Below are positions 8,553 through 15,861 of a stretch of 23,567 bases of DNA, in pieces. The first letter of the stretch is position 1, and each line of letters starts with the position of its first letter. The stretch comes from CAYYTU01 sp964474655. GTDB taxonomy: Bacteria > Chloroflexota > Anaerolineae > B4-G1. Both the position numbers and the translations under genes were made by a program. Under the pieces are notes generated by a model. It did no database searches. It was not told where the DNA came from and saw nothing but the letters and a program-made list of their open reading frames with translations. The stretch covers positions 1-23,567 of the forward strand of contig CAYYTU010000046.1 in assembly GCA_964474655.1 (NCBI GenBank), written 5' to 3'.

Positions 8553-8691
8553 CGGAGACATTGGTCGACGGATCTGATCAACGCCTCTGCTCCTTTCTCA
8601 ATCGCCGGTTGTGCAGGCTCCGGGGAGGTTCGAGGTGCCCTCTCAACAAAAGCCGCCCTGCTCCTGGCAGAGCCCGTGAGCAGATTTTCGC
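8553..8691. other. Spacer between hairpin array and recombinase relic
   Basis: I see no supported feature here. It may hold the degraded N-terminal coding part of the tyrosine recombinase that becomes readable from 8692. Confidence 0.4.
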
Positions 8692-9354
8692 GTGGGCGGC
8701 GACTACATCGGAAAAATCAAGGCCGGAATCCGTAAACTGGACACAGGACTGAAAGATCGCGGTTGGCGCGATGCGAATGCCCCAGATCTCCTGGAGCCCG
8801 GCGGCGGCTGGCATTCGACCGGAGGCCGGAGCGGGCCTATTCGCCACAGCAAGCGCAGGAGATCATTGCCAAGATGGAAGATCACGCCAGAGATCCACAA
8901 ACAGCCGACGTAGTTAAGCTACAGCGGATTGCCGGACTGCGCATCTCCGAGGCAGTGCTGCTCCGCGGCGAGGACATTGATGTCAAGACCTGCACGGTTC
9001 ATCCGGTTAAGGGCACCAAGGGTGGTCGGCCCCGCACCATCCAGGTGAAGGAAACGTGCGTCGATGTACTGACCAGACTGAAGCGAAGGGCCGATAATCA
9101 TCGCGATGGGTATATCTTTCAGGGCCGAGGGCATCGAGGCCAATCGGACGAGAGGTAGCGTGCGACACGCCTGCGAGCGGCTGGAGATTGAGTGCTACGG
9201 CACGCACGGCTTCCGCAAGACCTGGGCACAGGAGCAGTACCAGCAATTGCGGATGCAGGAACTCGACGACGAGGAAGCGCGCCGTGAGCTGGCGGAGGGG
9301 CTGGGTCACAACCGTCCCCAGGTGACCTATTCTTACGTTGCGCGGCGGGAATAG
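8692..9354 (+). pseudogene. Tyrosine recombinase/integrase, frameshifted relic
   Basis: Three pieces of one phage-integrase-type protein are spread over two frames. The first (from 8692) reads GGDYIGKIKAGIRKLD. The second (about 8820-9115) holds GLRISEA, with the catalytic Arg at 8940-8942, and the GTKGGR lysine motif. The third (about 9120-9354) holds THGFRKTW, with His at 9205-9207 and Arg at 9214-9216, then GHNRPQVTYSY with the catalytic Tyr at 9328-9330 or 9334-9336. All catalytic residues survive, but two frame changes, near 8770-8820 and 9115-9150, break the reading frame, and the N-terminal domain is mostly lost. It resembles integrases of mobile islands and is probably inactive. Confidence 0.8.
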
Positions 9355-9435
9355 AGAGGGAGGACGAGCTTCTTGTGCCGCCTCACTACCGAACACTTTG
9401 GACATCCGATAACCAGTGAGGTTTCCCTCAAAGTC

Positions 9436-9464
9436 TTGACAAAGCCTTGAGGCTATGATACCTT
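9436..9464 (+). promoter_or_regulatory. Promoter of the GntR regulator gene, palindromic spacer
   Basis: TTGACA (9436-9441), a 17-base spacer and TACCTT (9459-9464) with TG at 9456-9457 have the same geometry as the promoter at 8226. The spacer contains the inverted repeat AGCC-TTGA-GGCT (9443-9454), a possible operator between the two promoter boxes. A second loose inverted pair, ATAATC and GATTAT, flanks the leader (9475-9480 and 9510-9515). Confidence 0.5.
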
Positions 9465-9517
9465 TGGGCAATTGATAATCGTCTGACCAATATACGTGAC
9501 GGACGGGCAGATTATTT

Positions 9518-10276
9518 ATGAGTCAACTGATCCAACGATCAGCAACACTGGCTGATCAAGTCCTCGAAGTGCTTCGCCAGCGCATAGAAACGGGGCATTA
9601 CGAACCGGGAGCGAAGATCCCGTCAGAGACGGAGTTGGCGGCCGAGTTCGACGTCAGCCGGGCGACGGTGCGCAGCGCCCTGAGCACGCTAGAGACTCAG
9701 GGCCGCGTGGTGCGACGCCAGGGAGCTGGCACGTTCGTCTCCCAATTACCTCACATCAGCAACCCCCTTGATCGCGCCATCGATTTTCAAGAGCTGATCG
9801 CCAGATGCGGGCTCGAACCCTCGGTTCAATTCGTCCATACCGCGGTTGCACAGCCGCCCGCTTCCATCGCCGCGGGACTAGACCTGACGCCAGACACGGC
9901 TGTGCTGGAGTCTCACAAGATATTCTACGCCGACGATAGACCCGTCATCTACTGCGTCAATTCGTTACCCGTCACCCACCTGGAGCCAGAATTACTGGAG
10001 ACTATTCTGGAACAGCCAGAGACGGTAGAGCCCATCTACGAGTTCTTCGAAGAAAGAGTGGGCCGCCGGGTTGCGCTTCACCTCAGCAGCATTCGAGCGA
10101 CGAGGGCTGACGAGACCGCCTTCCACAGCGGCTTGCCTCTCGAACCATCCGAGCCGGTGCTGGTCCTGGACAGCGTGGCTTATACCAGCGATACGCAGCC
10201 CCTCTTCCACACATACGAGTATCACCACCATCCTGATGAGATAATGAGCCTGGAACTGGTCCGCCATCGGTGGTGA
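9518..10276 (+). CDS. GntR-family transcriptional regulator with UTRA domain (HutC/FarR type)
   Basis: The product is 252 aa. Residues about 8-75 form the GntR winged helix: IETGHYEPGAKIPSETELA, then FDVSRATVRSALSTLE and the wing RRQGAGTFV. Residues about 95-245 fit the UTRA ligand-binding domain of the HutC subfamily. The ribosome site is weak (GGACGGG, ten bases before the ATG), so expression may be low. The gene stands first in a co-directional run of corrinoid methyltransferase and transporter genes, separated from the next by 83 bases. It is the natural regulator of that cluster, and the effector is probably the imported compound or a product of it (inference). UTRA regulators are often repressors relieved by small metabolites. 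Confidence 0.9.
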   Translation: MSQLIQRSATLADQVLEVLRQRIETGHYEPGAKIPSETELAAEFDVSRATVRSALSTLETQGRVVRRQGAGTFVSQLPHISNPLDRAIDFQELIARCGLEPSVQFVHTAVAQPPASIAAGLDLTPDTAVLESHKIFYADDRPVIYCVNSLPVTHLEPELLETILEQPETVEPIYEFFEERVGRRVALHLSSIRATRADETAFHSGLPLEPSEPVLVLDSVAYTSDTQPLFHTYEYHHHPDEIMSLELVRHRW

Positions 10277-10310
10277 CAGAAATGGCATAAGAGCAAGCGT
10301 TCAAGACGAA

Positions 10311-10331
10311 GGGCATTGAGGAAAGATGCCC
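10311..10331 (+). promoter_or_regulatory. Intergenic hairpin before the corrinoid protein gene
   Basis: GGGCAT (10311-10316) and ATGCCC (10326-10331) are perfect inverted copies around a nine-base loop. It lies 28 bases before the ATG at 10360. It could be a GntR operator or an mRNA stability element. Confidence 0.35.
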
Positions 10332-10359
10332 ACCCCACGGTCGAGTTGAGGAGAAATTT

Positions 10360-11034
10360 ATGACGGATTTTCTGGCACTGAAAGAAAGATTCGCCGCCTT
10401 GTTATTGGACGACGACGGCAAAGCCCCGGCTAACTGGGCGCGGGAGACGCTGCAGAGCGGCGTGACCGCGTTCGACTTTTTCCAGCAGGTCTTTACCCCG
10501 GCTATGGTCGAGGTAGGCGACAAGTTCGGACGGCTGGACATCTTCCTGCCGGAGCTGATCGACGCCGCCGAGCGGGCCACAGCGGTCAGCGAGCAGGTGG
10601 TGAAGCCGAAGATGGCGGAGGAGCAGAGCACGGCCGTCACCTCACGCGGGAAGGTGCTGATCTGCTCCGTGCAGGGCGACCTCCACGACATCGGCAAGAA
10701 CATGGTGGCGCTGATGCTCCAGGTGAACGGCTTCGAGGTCATCGACATAGGGATCGACGTGCCGCCGCGTGAGATACTGGGACGGGCCCAGGATCTCGAA
10801 GCCGACATTGTGGCGCTCTCCTCCCTTATGACCACCTCTATGCCTTATATGAAGGAAGCGGTTGAGCTGCGGAACGGCTTTGGCCTTGAAGATGAGTTCA
10901 AGATCATCGTCGGCGGGGCGCCTATCACGCCTGAGTACAGCGACCAGATCGGGGCCGACGCCTTTGGCAAGGACGCGGTAGAAGGCGTCGCAGCGTGTGT
11001 GGCTTTAATGGAACAAGCAAGGAGCAAAGCATGA
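10360..11034 (+). CDS. Corrinoid protein of a methylamine-type methyltransferase (MtmC/MtbC family)
   Basis: The product is 224 aa, the usual length for methyltransferase cognate corrinoid proteins. Residues about 1-90 form the helical cap domain. Residues about 93-215 form the Rossmann B12-binding domain, with the GDLHDIGKN motif giving Asp107, His109 (lower axial cobalt ligand) and Gly112. SSLMTT and IVGGAP are the other B12-binding signatures. The protein carries the methyl group on cobalt after its partner removes it from the substrate. The partner is almost certainly the MtmB-like protein encoded next, whose ATG overlaps this stop (ATGA). The start has a GAGGAG site eight bases upstream. 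Confidence 0.92.
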   Translation: MTDFLALKERFAALLLDDDGKAPANWARETLQSGVTAFDFFQQVFTPAMVEVGDKFGRLDIFLPELIDAAERATAVSEQVVKPKMAEEQSTAVTSRGKVLICSVQGDLHDIGKNMVALMLQVNGFEVIDIGIDVPPREILGRAQDLEADIVALSSLMTTSMPYMKEAVELRNGFGLEDEFKIIVGGAPITPEYSDQIGADAFGKDAVEGVAACVALMEQARSKA

Positions 11035-12416
11035 GGCATCGCGCGAGATTGACGGACGTGCTACACCGGGCGGAAACCGGCCCCATCATCGAGGAGAAGG
11101 CATTCGAGCGAAAATTAGTGGCGCCGACCATCAAGCGGCTGGTCGATGAGTATGGTATCGCGTTCGACGGCGCCACCCTGGTACCCAGCGATGACGATCT
11201 GGCGGATCGGGTCTTCCAGGCCGGGCTCGACTTCGCGGCCGAAGTTGGCCTCTTCTGCCAAAGCACCAGCCGTCGCATCGTCTTCTCCCGCGAGGAGCTG
11301 GAGGCTGGCCTGCGCTTCTGCGCCCCGAAGGTGACGATGGGCGCGGGCAACGACGCCGTGATCTGCCGGGCCCGGCAGCCCGAGGACGACACGCGCGTGA
11401 CGGTCGTTGGCGGCGCATACGGCGTCTCCTTCCCGGAGGAGCTCTTCGTACCAGTGATGCTGAGCTTCGCCCAGGAGCCAGTCGTGGACGTGATCGAAAA
11501 CGCCACGCTGGAGACGGCCTATGGCCATCCCATCAAAGCCGGTTCGCCCTGGGAAGTGGTGGGCGGCTGGCGGGAGGCGGAGCTCTCCTTCGAGGTGATC
11601 CAACAGGCAGGGCGACCGGGGATCTGCATCGGCTGCGTGGAGACCTCGCCGACCGCCCTGGCCGAGATATCCGCCTCCTCCTGGGGCGGGTTCCGGCCCA
11701 CCGACTGGCATCACGTGGCCACCATCAGCGAGTTCAAGACCAACTATGACCTGCTTTCCAAAGTAGCCCACACGGTACGCATCGGGGGCGTGATGGAGAC
11801 CTATTACAACCCTATCTACGGGGGCTACGTAGGCGGCGCCGAGGGCGTGGCCGTGGCCATCGCGGCGGCCCTGATCCTGCTCAACCAGACGAACATGTCG
11901 CACACCTTCGCCACCCGACCGGACCACCCGTTCCTGGGCTGCAACACCACCCCCGAGCTGCTCTGGGCGATGAGCATCGGTGTGCAGGCCCTGGCCCGCA
12001 ACACAAACCTGTTGGTGGGCACGCTGGTCGGCCCGGCCGGCGGCCCCGGCACCGAGACGGTGCTCTACGAGATCGCGGCCTACACCATCGCCACCACCGT
12101 CTCCGGTCAATCGCTCATCGAGGCCAGCCATTCGGCCGGAGGGAAGGTGGCCCGGCACGTGAGCGGGCTGGAGGCCCGGCTCTGCGGCGAGATCGCCCAC
12201 GCGGTGCGCGGGATAGATCGCAAGCAGGCCAACGAGCTCGCCCAGAGGCTGTACGAACGCTACAAGGCGGATCTGGACGAAAAGCCCATCGGCCAGCCAT
12301 TTGAGGATGTCTACGACATCGAGCGCGTAAAGCCAACGCCAGCCTGGAAGGCCACGTACAAGAAGGTCTGGGCCGAGCTGGTTGCGATGGGACTTCCGCT
12401 AGATCGGCTTCTATGA
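11031..12416 (+). CDS. MtmB-family corrinoid methyltransferase without pyrrolysine (copy 1)
   Basis: The product is 461 aa; archaeal monomethylamine methyltransferase MtmB has about 458. Family landmarks run in order: DEYGIAFDG, AEVGLFCQST, MGAGNDAV, GRPG at 194-197, NPIYGGYVGG, VGPAGGPGTE, SGLEARLCGEI and the ending FEDVYDIERVKPTP. In archaeal MtmB a UAG codon encodes pyrrolysine five residues after GRP. Here that position is Gly201 (GGC, 11631-11633) and there is no in-frame TAG. From memory of the archaeal protein, the active-site acids near 229 and 259 are also changed, to His and Tyr. The substrate is therefore unknown and may not be monomethylamine. I chose ATG 11031, with GGAG upstream and ATGA overlap with the corrinoid gene, over an upstream GTG at 10995. 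An MttB assignment is less likely, because whole-length landmarks match MtmB. Confidence 0.85.
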   Translation: MRHRARLTDVLHRAETGPIIEEKAFERKLVAPTIKRLVDEYGIAFDGATLVPSDDDLADRVFQAGLDFAAEVGLFCQSTSRRIVFSREELEAGLRFCAPKVTMGAGNDAVICRARQPEDDTRVTVVGGAYGVSFPEELFVPVMLSFAQEPVVDVIENATLETAYGHPIKAGSPWEVVGGWREAELSFEVIQQAGRPGICIGCVETSPTALAEISASSWGGFRPTDWHHVATISEFKTNYDLLSKVAHTVRIGGVMETYYNPIYGGYVGGAEGVAVAIAAALILLNQTNMSHTFATRPDHPFLGCNTTPELLWAMSIGVQALARNTNLLVGTLVGPAGGPGTETVLYEIAAYTIATTVSGQSLIEASHSAGGKVARHVSGLEARLCGEIAHAVRGIDRKQANELAQRLYERYKADLDEKPIGQPFEDVYDIERVKPTPAWKATYKKVWAELVAMGLPLDRLL

Positions 12417-12471
12417 TAGAATCGCCGGCTGGAACTGAGGTCAGTCACGCCGAGGACCGAAGGAGGTGAGA

Positions 12472-12513
12472 TTGAACCATAGCCCGTATCTATTATCTAC
12501 CGTAAACGAGTGA
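12472..12513 (+). CDS. Possible 13-codon leader peptide after a perfect Shine-Dalgarno
   Basis: AAGGAGGTGA (12460-12469), fully complementary to the 16S 3' end, lies just before TTG at 12472. The frame encodes 13 residues (about LNHSPYLLSTVNE) and stops at TGA, 18 bases before the lipoprotein ATG. The strong site with no gene behind it suggests a short leader ORF or a ribosome standby site that boosts translation of the binding-protein gene. The evidence is positional only. Confidence 0.3.
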   Translation: MNHSPYLLSTVNE

Positions 12514-12531
12514 ATATCAGGAGGAAGAGAG

Positions 12532-13557
12532 ATGATAAAGAGGAGAAATTACTTACTCATAAGTCTGTTGGTCATCGCAACGATGGCGTTGATGGCCTGT
12601 GGAGGACAACCGCCCGAGGAAGAGACCCCAGAGGAGGAACAACTCAAATTCGCCGTCATCACCAGCGGCCCGCGCGACGATAATTCGTGGAACGAGGCGG
12701 CCTGGAACGGCGTCCAGGCGCTGGAGGAGCAAGGGATAGAGACGGCCTTCTCCGAACGCATCGCCGAAGGCGACGAGCTGCGCACCTTGCGCGAGTACGT
12801 CGACCAGGGCTTCGACATCATCGTGGCCCACGGCTTCGGCTATCAGGATGGCGTCTTCGAGGTAGCCGGTGAGAACCCTGACGTCAACTTCGCCTGGGCT
12901 GGCGGCATCGACCGCACGGCGGAAAACGTGGCCGACTATGACCAGCCCTTCTACCAGGGCGCTTACGTGGCCGGCGTGGTGGGCGGGCATATGACGGAAA
13001 GCAACGTGCTCGGTTCCCTCTCTGGCTTCGATATACCCGTCTGCCACGCGATGGGCGAGGCCTTCCTGGCCGGCGCCCGTAGCGTCAATCCGGATGTGGA
13101 GCTGATCCGCACGGCAGCCGGCTCCTGGGAAGATGTGGCCGCCTCCAAGGAGGCCGCGCTGGCTCAGGCCGACGCCGGCGTCGATTTCTGGATCGAATGT
13201 GGTGAGGGGCCGGCCCTGGGCGCTATCGAAGCGGCCAAAGAGGTCGGCGGCTACACCACCGGCTACGTAGGTGATATGTCGGAGAACGGGCCAGAGACGG
13301 TGCTGGTCAGCATCGTCTGGAACCTGGAGCCTCTTTTCAACAAAATGGTCGAGCAGACCAAAGACGGAACCTTTGGTAACACCTATTACAGCATGGGCAT
13401 TGCCGACGGATCCGGGTCGCTCGTGATCGAGTACAACGATAACCTTGTAGACCAGATCCCGGACGAGGCCAAAGAGAACGCGGACGCAGCGTTGGAAGGC
13501 ATCGTCGCTGGCGAGATCGAGGTTCCGTTCTTGCCGGAGGGGAACCTGGACGAATAG
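12532..13557 (+). CDS. BMP-family ABC transporter substrate-binding lipoprotein
   Basis: The product is 341 aa. The signal peptide has an RRN basic start and a hydrophobic core ending in the lipobox LMAC with Cys23, so it is anchored outside the membrane. The mature part fits the PnrA/BMP (basic membrane protein) fold: FAVITSGPRDDNSWNEAAW, DIIVAHGFGYQD, YQGAYVAGVVGG and YVGDMSENGPETVL. Characterised family members bind purine nucleosides. Here the usual FN after the first strand is WN, and the common Lys in the VLTSxxK segment is Trp (VSIVWN). Six Trp residues lie across likely ligand regions, hinting at a changed, perhaps cation-binding pocket (inference). AGGAGG lies eight bases before the ATG. 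It should feed the permeases and ATPase encoded at 17058-20649. Confidence 0.9.
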   Translation: MIKRRNYLLISLLVIATMALMACGGQPPEEETPEEEQLKFAVITSGPRDDNSWNEAAWNGVQALEEQGIETAFSERIAEGDELRTLREYVDQGFDIIVAHGFGYQDGVFEVAGENPDVNFAWAGGIDRTAENVADYDQPFYQGAYVAGVVGGHMTESNVLGSLSGFDIPVCHAMGEAFLAGARSVNPDVELIRTAAGSWEDVAASKEAALAQADAGVDFWIECGEGPALGAIEAAKEVGGYTTGYVGDMSENGPETVLVSIVWNLEPLFNKMVEQTKDGTFGNTYYSMGIADGSGSLVIEYNDNLVDQIPDEAKENADAALEGIVAGEIEVPFLPEGNLDE

Positions 13558-13583
13558 CTTATCGGCCCCTTGTATGCGACCCG

Positions 13584-13642
13584 CGTAGAACAATGAGCGG
13601 CTTTCTACGAGCGAGAAGCGCCGGGCATAGCGCTTCTCGCTT
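13584..13642 (+). terminator. Twin hairpins after the binding-protein gene
   Basis: CGTAGAA (13584-13590) pairs with TTCTACG (13603-13609). Directly after it, AGCGAGAAGCGC (13610-13621) pairs perfectly with GCGCTTCTCGCT (13630-13641) around an eight-base loop. There is no long T tract. This suits partial termination, or a 3' block against RNA decay that keeps the binding-protein message more abundant than the genes downstream, as is common in ABC operons. Confidence 0.6.
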
Positions 13643-13688
13643 CCCATAAGTCCGGAATCTGCGCTGACGACAAGTGAAGGAGACAACT

Positions 13689-15086
13689 ATGCACAGTAAC
13701 ATCCTGCCAGAGATTGTGAAACGGTCGGAGAACGGGCCGTTTATGAAGGAAGGCGACTTTGAACGCACCCTCTCGCAGCGCACGGCCGAGCTGGTGCGCG
13801 AGTACGGGCTTGCGTTCGATCCCGAGACTCCGGTGCCATCTGACGACGCAATGGCGGACCGGCTCTATCAGGCCGGTCTGGAGCTATTCCTGGATATGGG
13901 GGTCTACAATCAATCCACCGAGAGGCGCATTCTCTTCGATCGCGATGAGGTCGAGGAGCTGATGGCGCTGGCCCCCAGCCGATTGGAGCTGGGCGCGGGC
14001 AAGGATGCCGTGGTGATGCAACACCGCGCGGTCGAAGGCACCACCCCGGCCACCGTCCTCAGCGGCCCGACCGGGACGCCGTGCAGCGAGCGCTACCACC
14101 CACTCATCCTCTTGAGCTGCGCTCAGGAGCCGCTGGTCGATATGCTCGGCGCCGGGTCCGTCTCCACCTATATGGGGCACCAGATCATCCCCGGCACGCC
14201 GCTGGAGATGATGGGCTCACGACGTGACGCTGTGGTCGCTCGCGAGGCGGTCCGCAAGGCCGGGCGGCCTGGCATGCACATCAGCGACGTCGCCGTCTCC
14301 CTGACGTGCCAGGGGAAGCTGGCGGCGGTGGATCCGGAGAACGGCCTGCGGCCCTCGGATGCATTCCTCGTCTCACAGATGGTCGAGCTCAAGACGGATT
14401 ATGATCAACTTTCCCGCGTGGCGTATCTCAAGGGAATCAATATGCACATCGTAGATCTGATGACGCCGCTGATCGGAGGGCTGGGCGGCGGGGCGGAGGG
14501 GACGGCAGTGGTGACGATCGCCTGCCACATCCTGGGCGTGGTGCTCTACAGCGCATCCTATCACATGATGAGCCACACGCACCTCCGCTGGGTCAACAAC
14601 ACGGACCGTATGGGGCTATGGATGCAGGCGATGGTGGGACAGGCGCTTTCCCGCAATACGCCCATCCCGGCCCTGAACGATATTTATACCGTCTCTGGGC
14701 CCGGTGCTCCGGAGCTGCTCTGGGAGTGTGCAGCAGGAGCGATTGCGGGTACCGTATCTGGGATGAATATGCAGGGCGCCGGGACGACCGGTGGCTTCGA
14801 GACGGACCACACCACGGGGCTGGAGGCGCGTTTCATCGCCGAGGTCTCCCACGCTTCCCTGGGCATGAGCCGGGAAGAGGCCAACGAGCTGGTGCTGGAT
14901 CTGCTGACGCACTACGAGGATACCTTCAACAAGCCCAACCGCGGGCAACCGTTCCCGGAAGTTTACGATGAGGAGACGGTCGAACCTAAGGACGCGTGGT
15001 TAGAGGTTTACCATCAAGTACGCGATGGCGTGATAAGTATGGGATTGGACCTGGACGAAGGATGGAGGAAGGCACGACATGGCTAA
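13689..15086 (+). CDS. MtmB-family corrinoid methyltransferase without pyrrolysine (copy 2)
   Basis: The product is 465 aa and a distant paralogue of copy 1. Landmarks are REYGLAFDPETPVPSDD, LDMGVYNQSTERRI, GAGKDAV, SGPTGTPCSE (closer to archaeal MtmB than copy 1), GRPG at 192-195, SLTCQG, VSQMVELKTDYD, GGLGGGAEGT, SGPGAPE, TGLEARFIAEV and FPEVYDEETVEP. The pyrrolysine position is Ser199 (AGC, 14283-14285), and no in-frame TAG is present. The acids seen at the archaeal active site are replaced by Leu in my hand alignment. ATG 13689 follows AAGGAG by about seven bases, which I prefer to a GTG at 13674. The stop overlaps the start of its corrinoid protein by eight bases, so the two should be made together. 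The substrate is unknown. Confidence 0.86.
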   Translation: MHSNILPEIVKRSENGPFMKEGDFERTLSQRTAELVREYGLAFDPETPVPSDDAMADRLYQAGLELFLDMGVYNQSTERRILFDRDEVEELMALAPSRLELGAGKDAVVMQHRAVEGTTPATVLSGPTGTPCSERYHPLILLSCAQEPLVDMLGAGSVSTYMGHQIIPGTPLEMMGSRRDAVVAREAVRKAGRPGMHISDVAVSLTCQGKLAAVDPENGLRPSDAFLVSQMVELKTDYDQLSRVAYLKGINMHIVDLMTPLIGGLGGGAEGTAVVTIACHILGVVLYSASYHMMSHTHLRWVNNTDRMGLWMQAMVGQALSRNTPIPALNDIYTVSGPGAPELLWECAAGAIAGTVSGMNMQGAGTTGGFETDHTTGLEARFIAEVSHASLGMSREEANELVLDLLTHYEDTFNKPNRGQPFPEVYDEETVEPKDAWLEVYHQVRDGVISMGLDLDEGWRKARHG

Positions 15087-15738
15087 CGTTCCCGAACAAA
15101 TCAACCTGGATCTGACTCAGGCGCTGCGTGAGGGCGATGCGGATAAAGCACAGGCCGTCACCGAAGCAGCCCTGGAGCAGGGGGTAGAGCCGCTGGCGCT
15201 GATTCAGGGCGTCATCGTCCCAGCGCTGACCGCCGTCGGCGAGGCATTCCAGAAGCTCGACATCTTCTTGCCCGAGCTGATGGGAGCCGGTGACGCAGCG
15301 GAACGCGCCACCACCATCCTGGAGGAGGCGATGGCGCGCTCCGGTCAGGAGAGCGCCTCGCTGGGCACAGTCGTGATCGGGACTGTGGAGAATGACGTTC
15401 ACGACATCGGCAAGAACATCGTCGGTACACTGCTGCGCTCTCACGGCTTCCAGGTGGTCGATCTGGGGCGGAACGTGGCCCCGTCGACCTTCCTGGATGC
15501 AGCACAGAGCGAGAGGGCGAACATCGTCGCCATGTCGTCGCTGATGACCACCACCCGACCATCGACCAAGAGCACCATTGGTCTCTTCGAAGAAGTGGGC
15601 ATCCGCGATCGCTACAAGATGATCGTGGGCGGCGGATGCGTCACCCAGGAGTGGGCCGACGAGATCGGCGCTGACGGCTTCGCCGAGGACGCCGCTGGGG
15701 CGGTCGAGCTGTGTAAGTCGCTGCTCGGAGCATCCTAA
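15079..15738 (+). CDS. Second corrinoid protein (MtmC/MtbC family)
   Basis: The product is 219 aa. The helical N-terminal domain contains QGVIVPALTAVGEAFQKLDIFLPELMGAGDA (split here as a description of residues about 43-75). The B12-binding domain follows, with ENDVHDIGKN; His108 is the expected cobalt ligand. SSLMTTT and IVGGGCV are the other cofactor signatures. It is the methyl carrier for the MtmB-like copy 2 encoded just upstream with an eight-base overlap. The gene order is methyltransferase then corrinoid protein, the reverse of the first pair. A GGAGGAAGG site lies within the end of the upstream gene. Confidence 0.92.
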   Translation: MANVPEQINLDLTQALREGDADKAQAVTEAALEQGVEPLALIQGVIVPALTAVGEAFQKLDIFLPELMGAGDAAERATTILEEAMARSGQESASLGTVVIGTVENDVHDIGKNIVGTLLRSHGFQVVDLGRNVAPSTFLDAAQSERANIVAMSSLMTTTRPSTKSTIGLFEEVGIRDRYKMIVGGGCVTQEWADEIGADGFAEDAAGAVELCKSLLGAS

Positions 15739-15765
15739 CGCCCTGAGCTACCTGATTACGCAGCA

Positions 15766-15813
15766 GGAGGCATCTCCCAAACGCCGCTCACGTCGCCGTC
15801 TGGAGATGCCACC
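15766..15813 (+). terminator. Hairpin between corrinoid gene 2 and the MFS gene
   Basis: GGCATCTCC (15769-15777) and GGAGATGCC (15802-15810) are perfect inverted copies around a 24-base loop, with two further pairs beyond a mismatch. No T tract follows. It may lower read-through into the transporter genes or stabilise the upstream message. An operator role is also possible. Confidence 0.45.
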
Positions 15814-15861
15814 TACGGGGCACAAGACATCCGAGCACGCCAGAGCTGAGCCCGAGGAGGA

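Noticed and set aside
11031..15086. MttB (trimethylamine methyltransferase) identity for the two methyltransferases
   Set aside because: Whole-length landmarks, including GRPG, GGxxGG, SGPG/GPAGGPGTE and the C-terminal EVYD ending, agree with MtmB rather than MttB.
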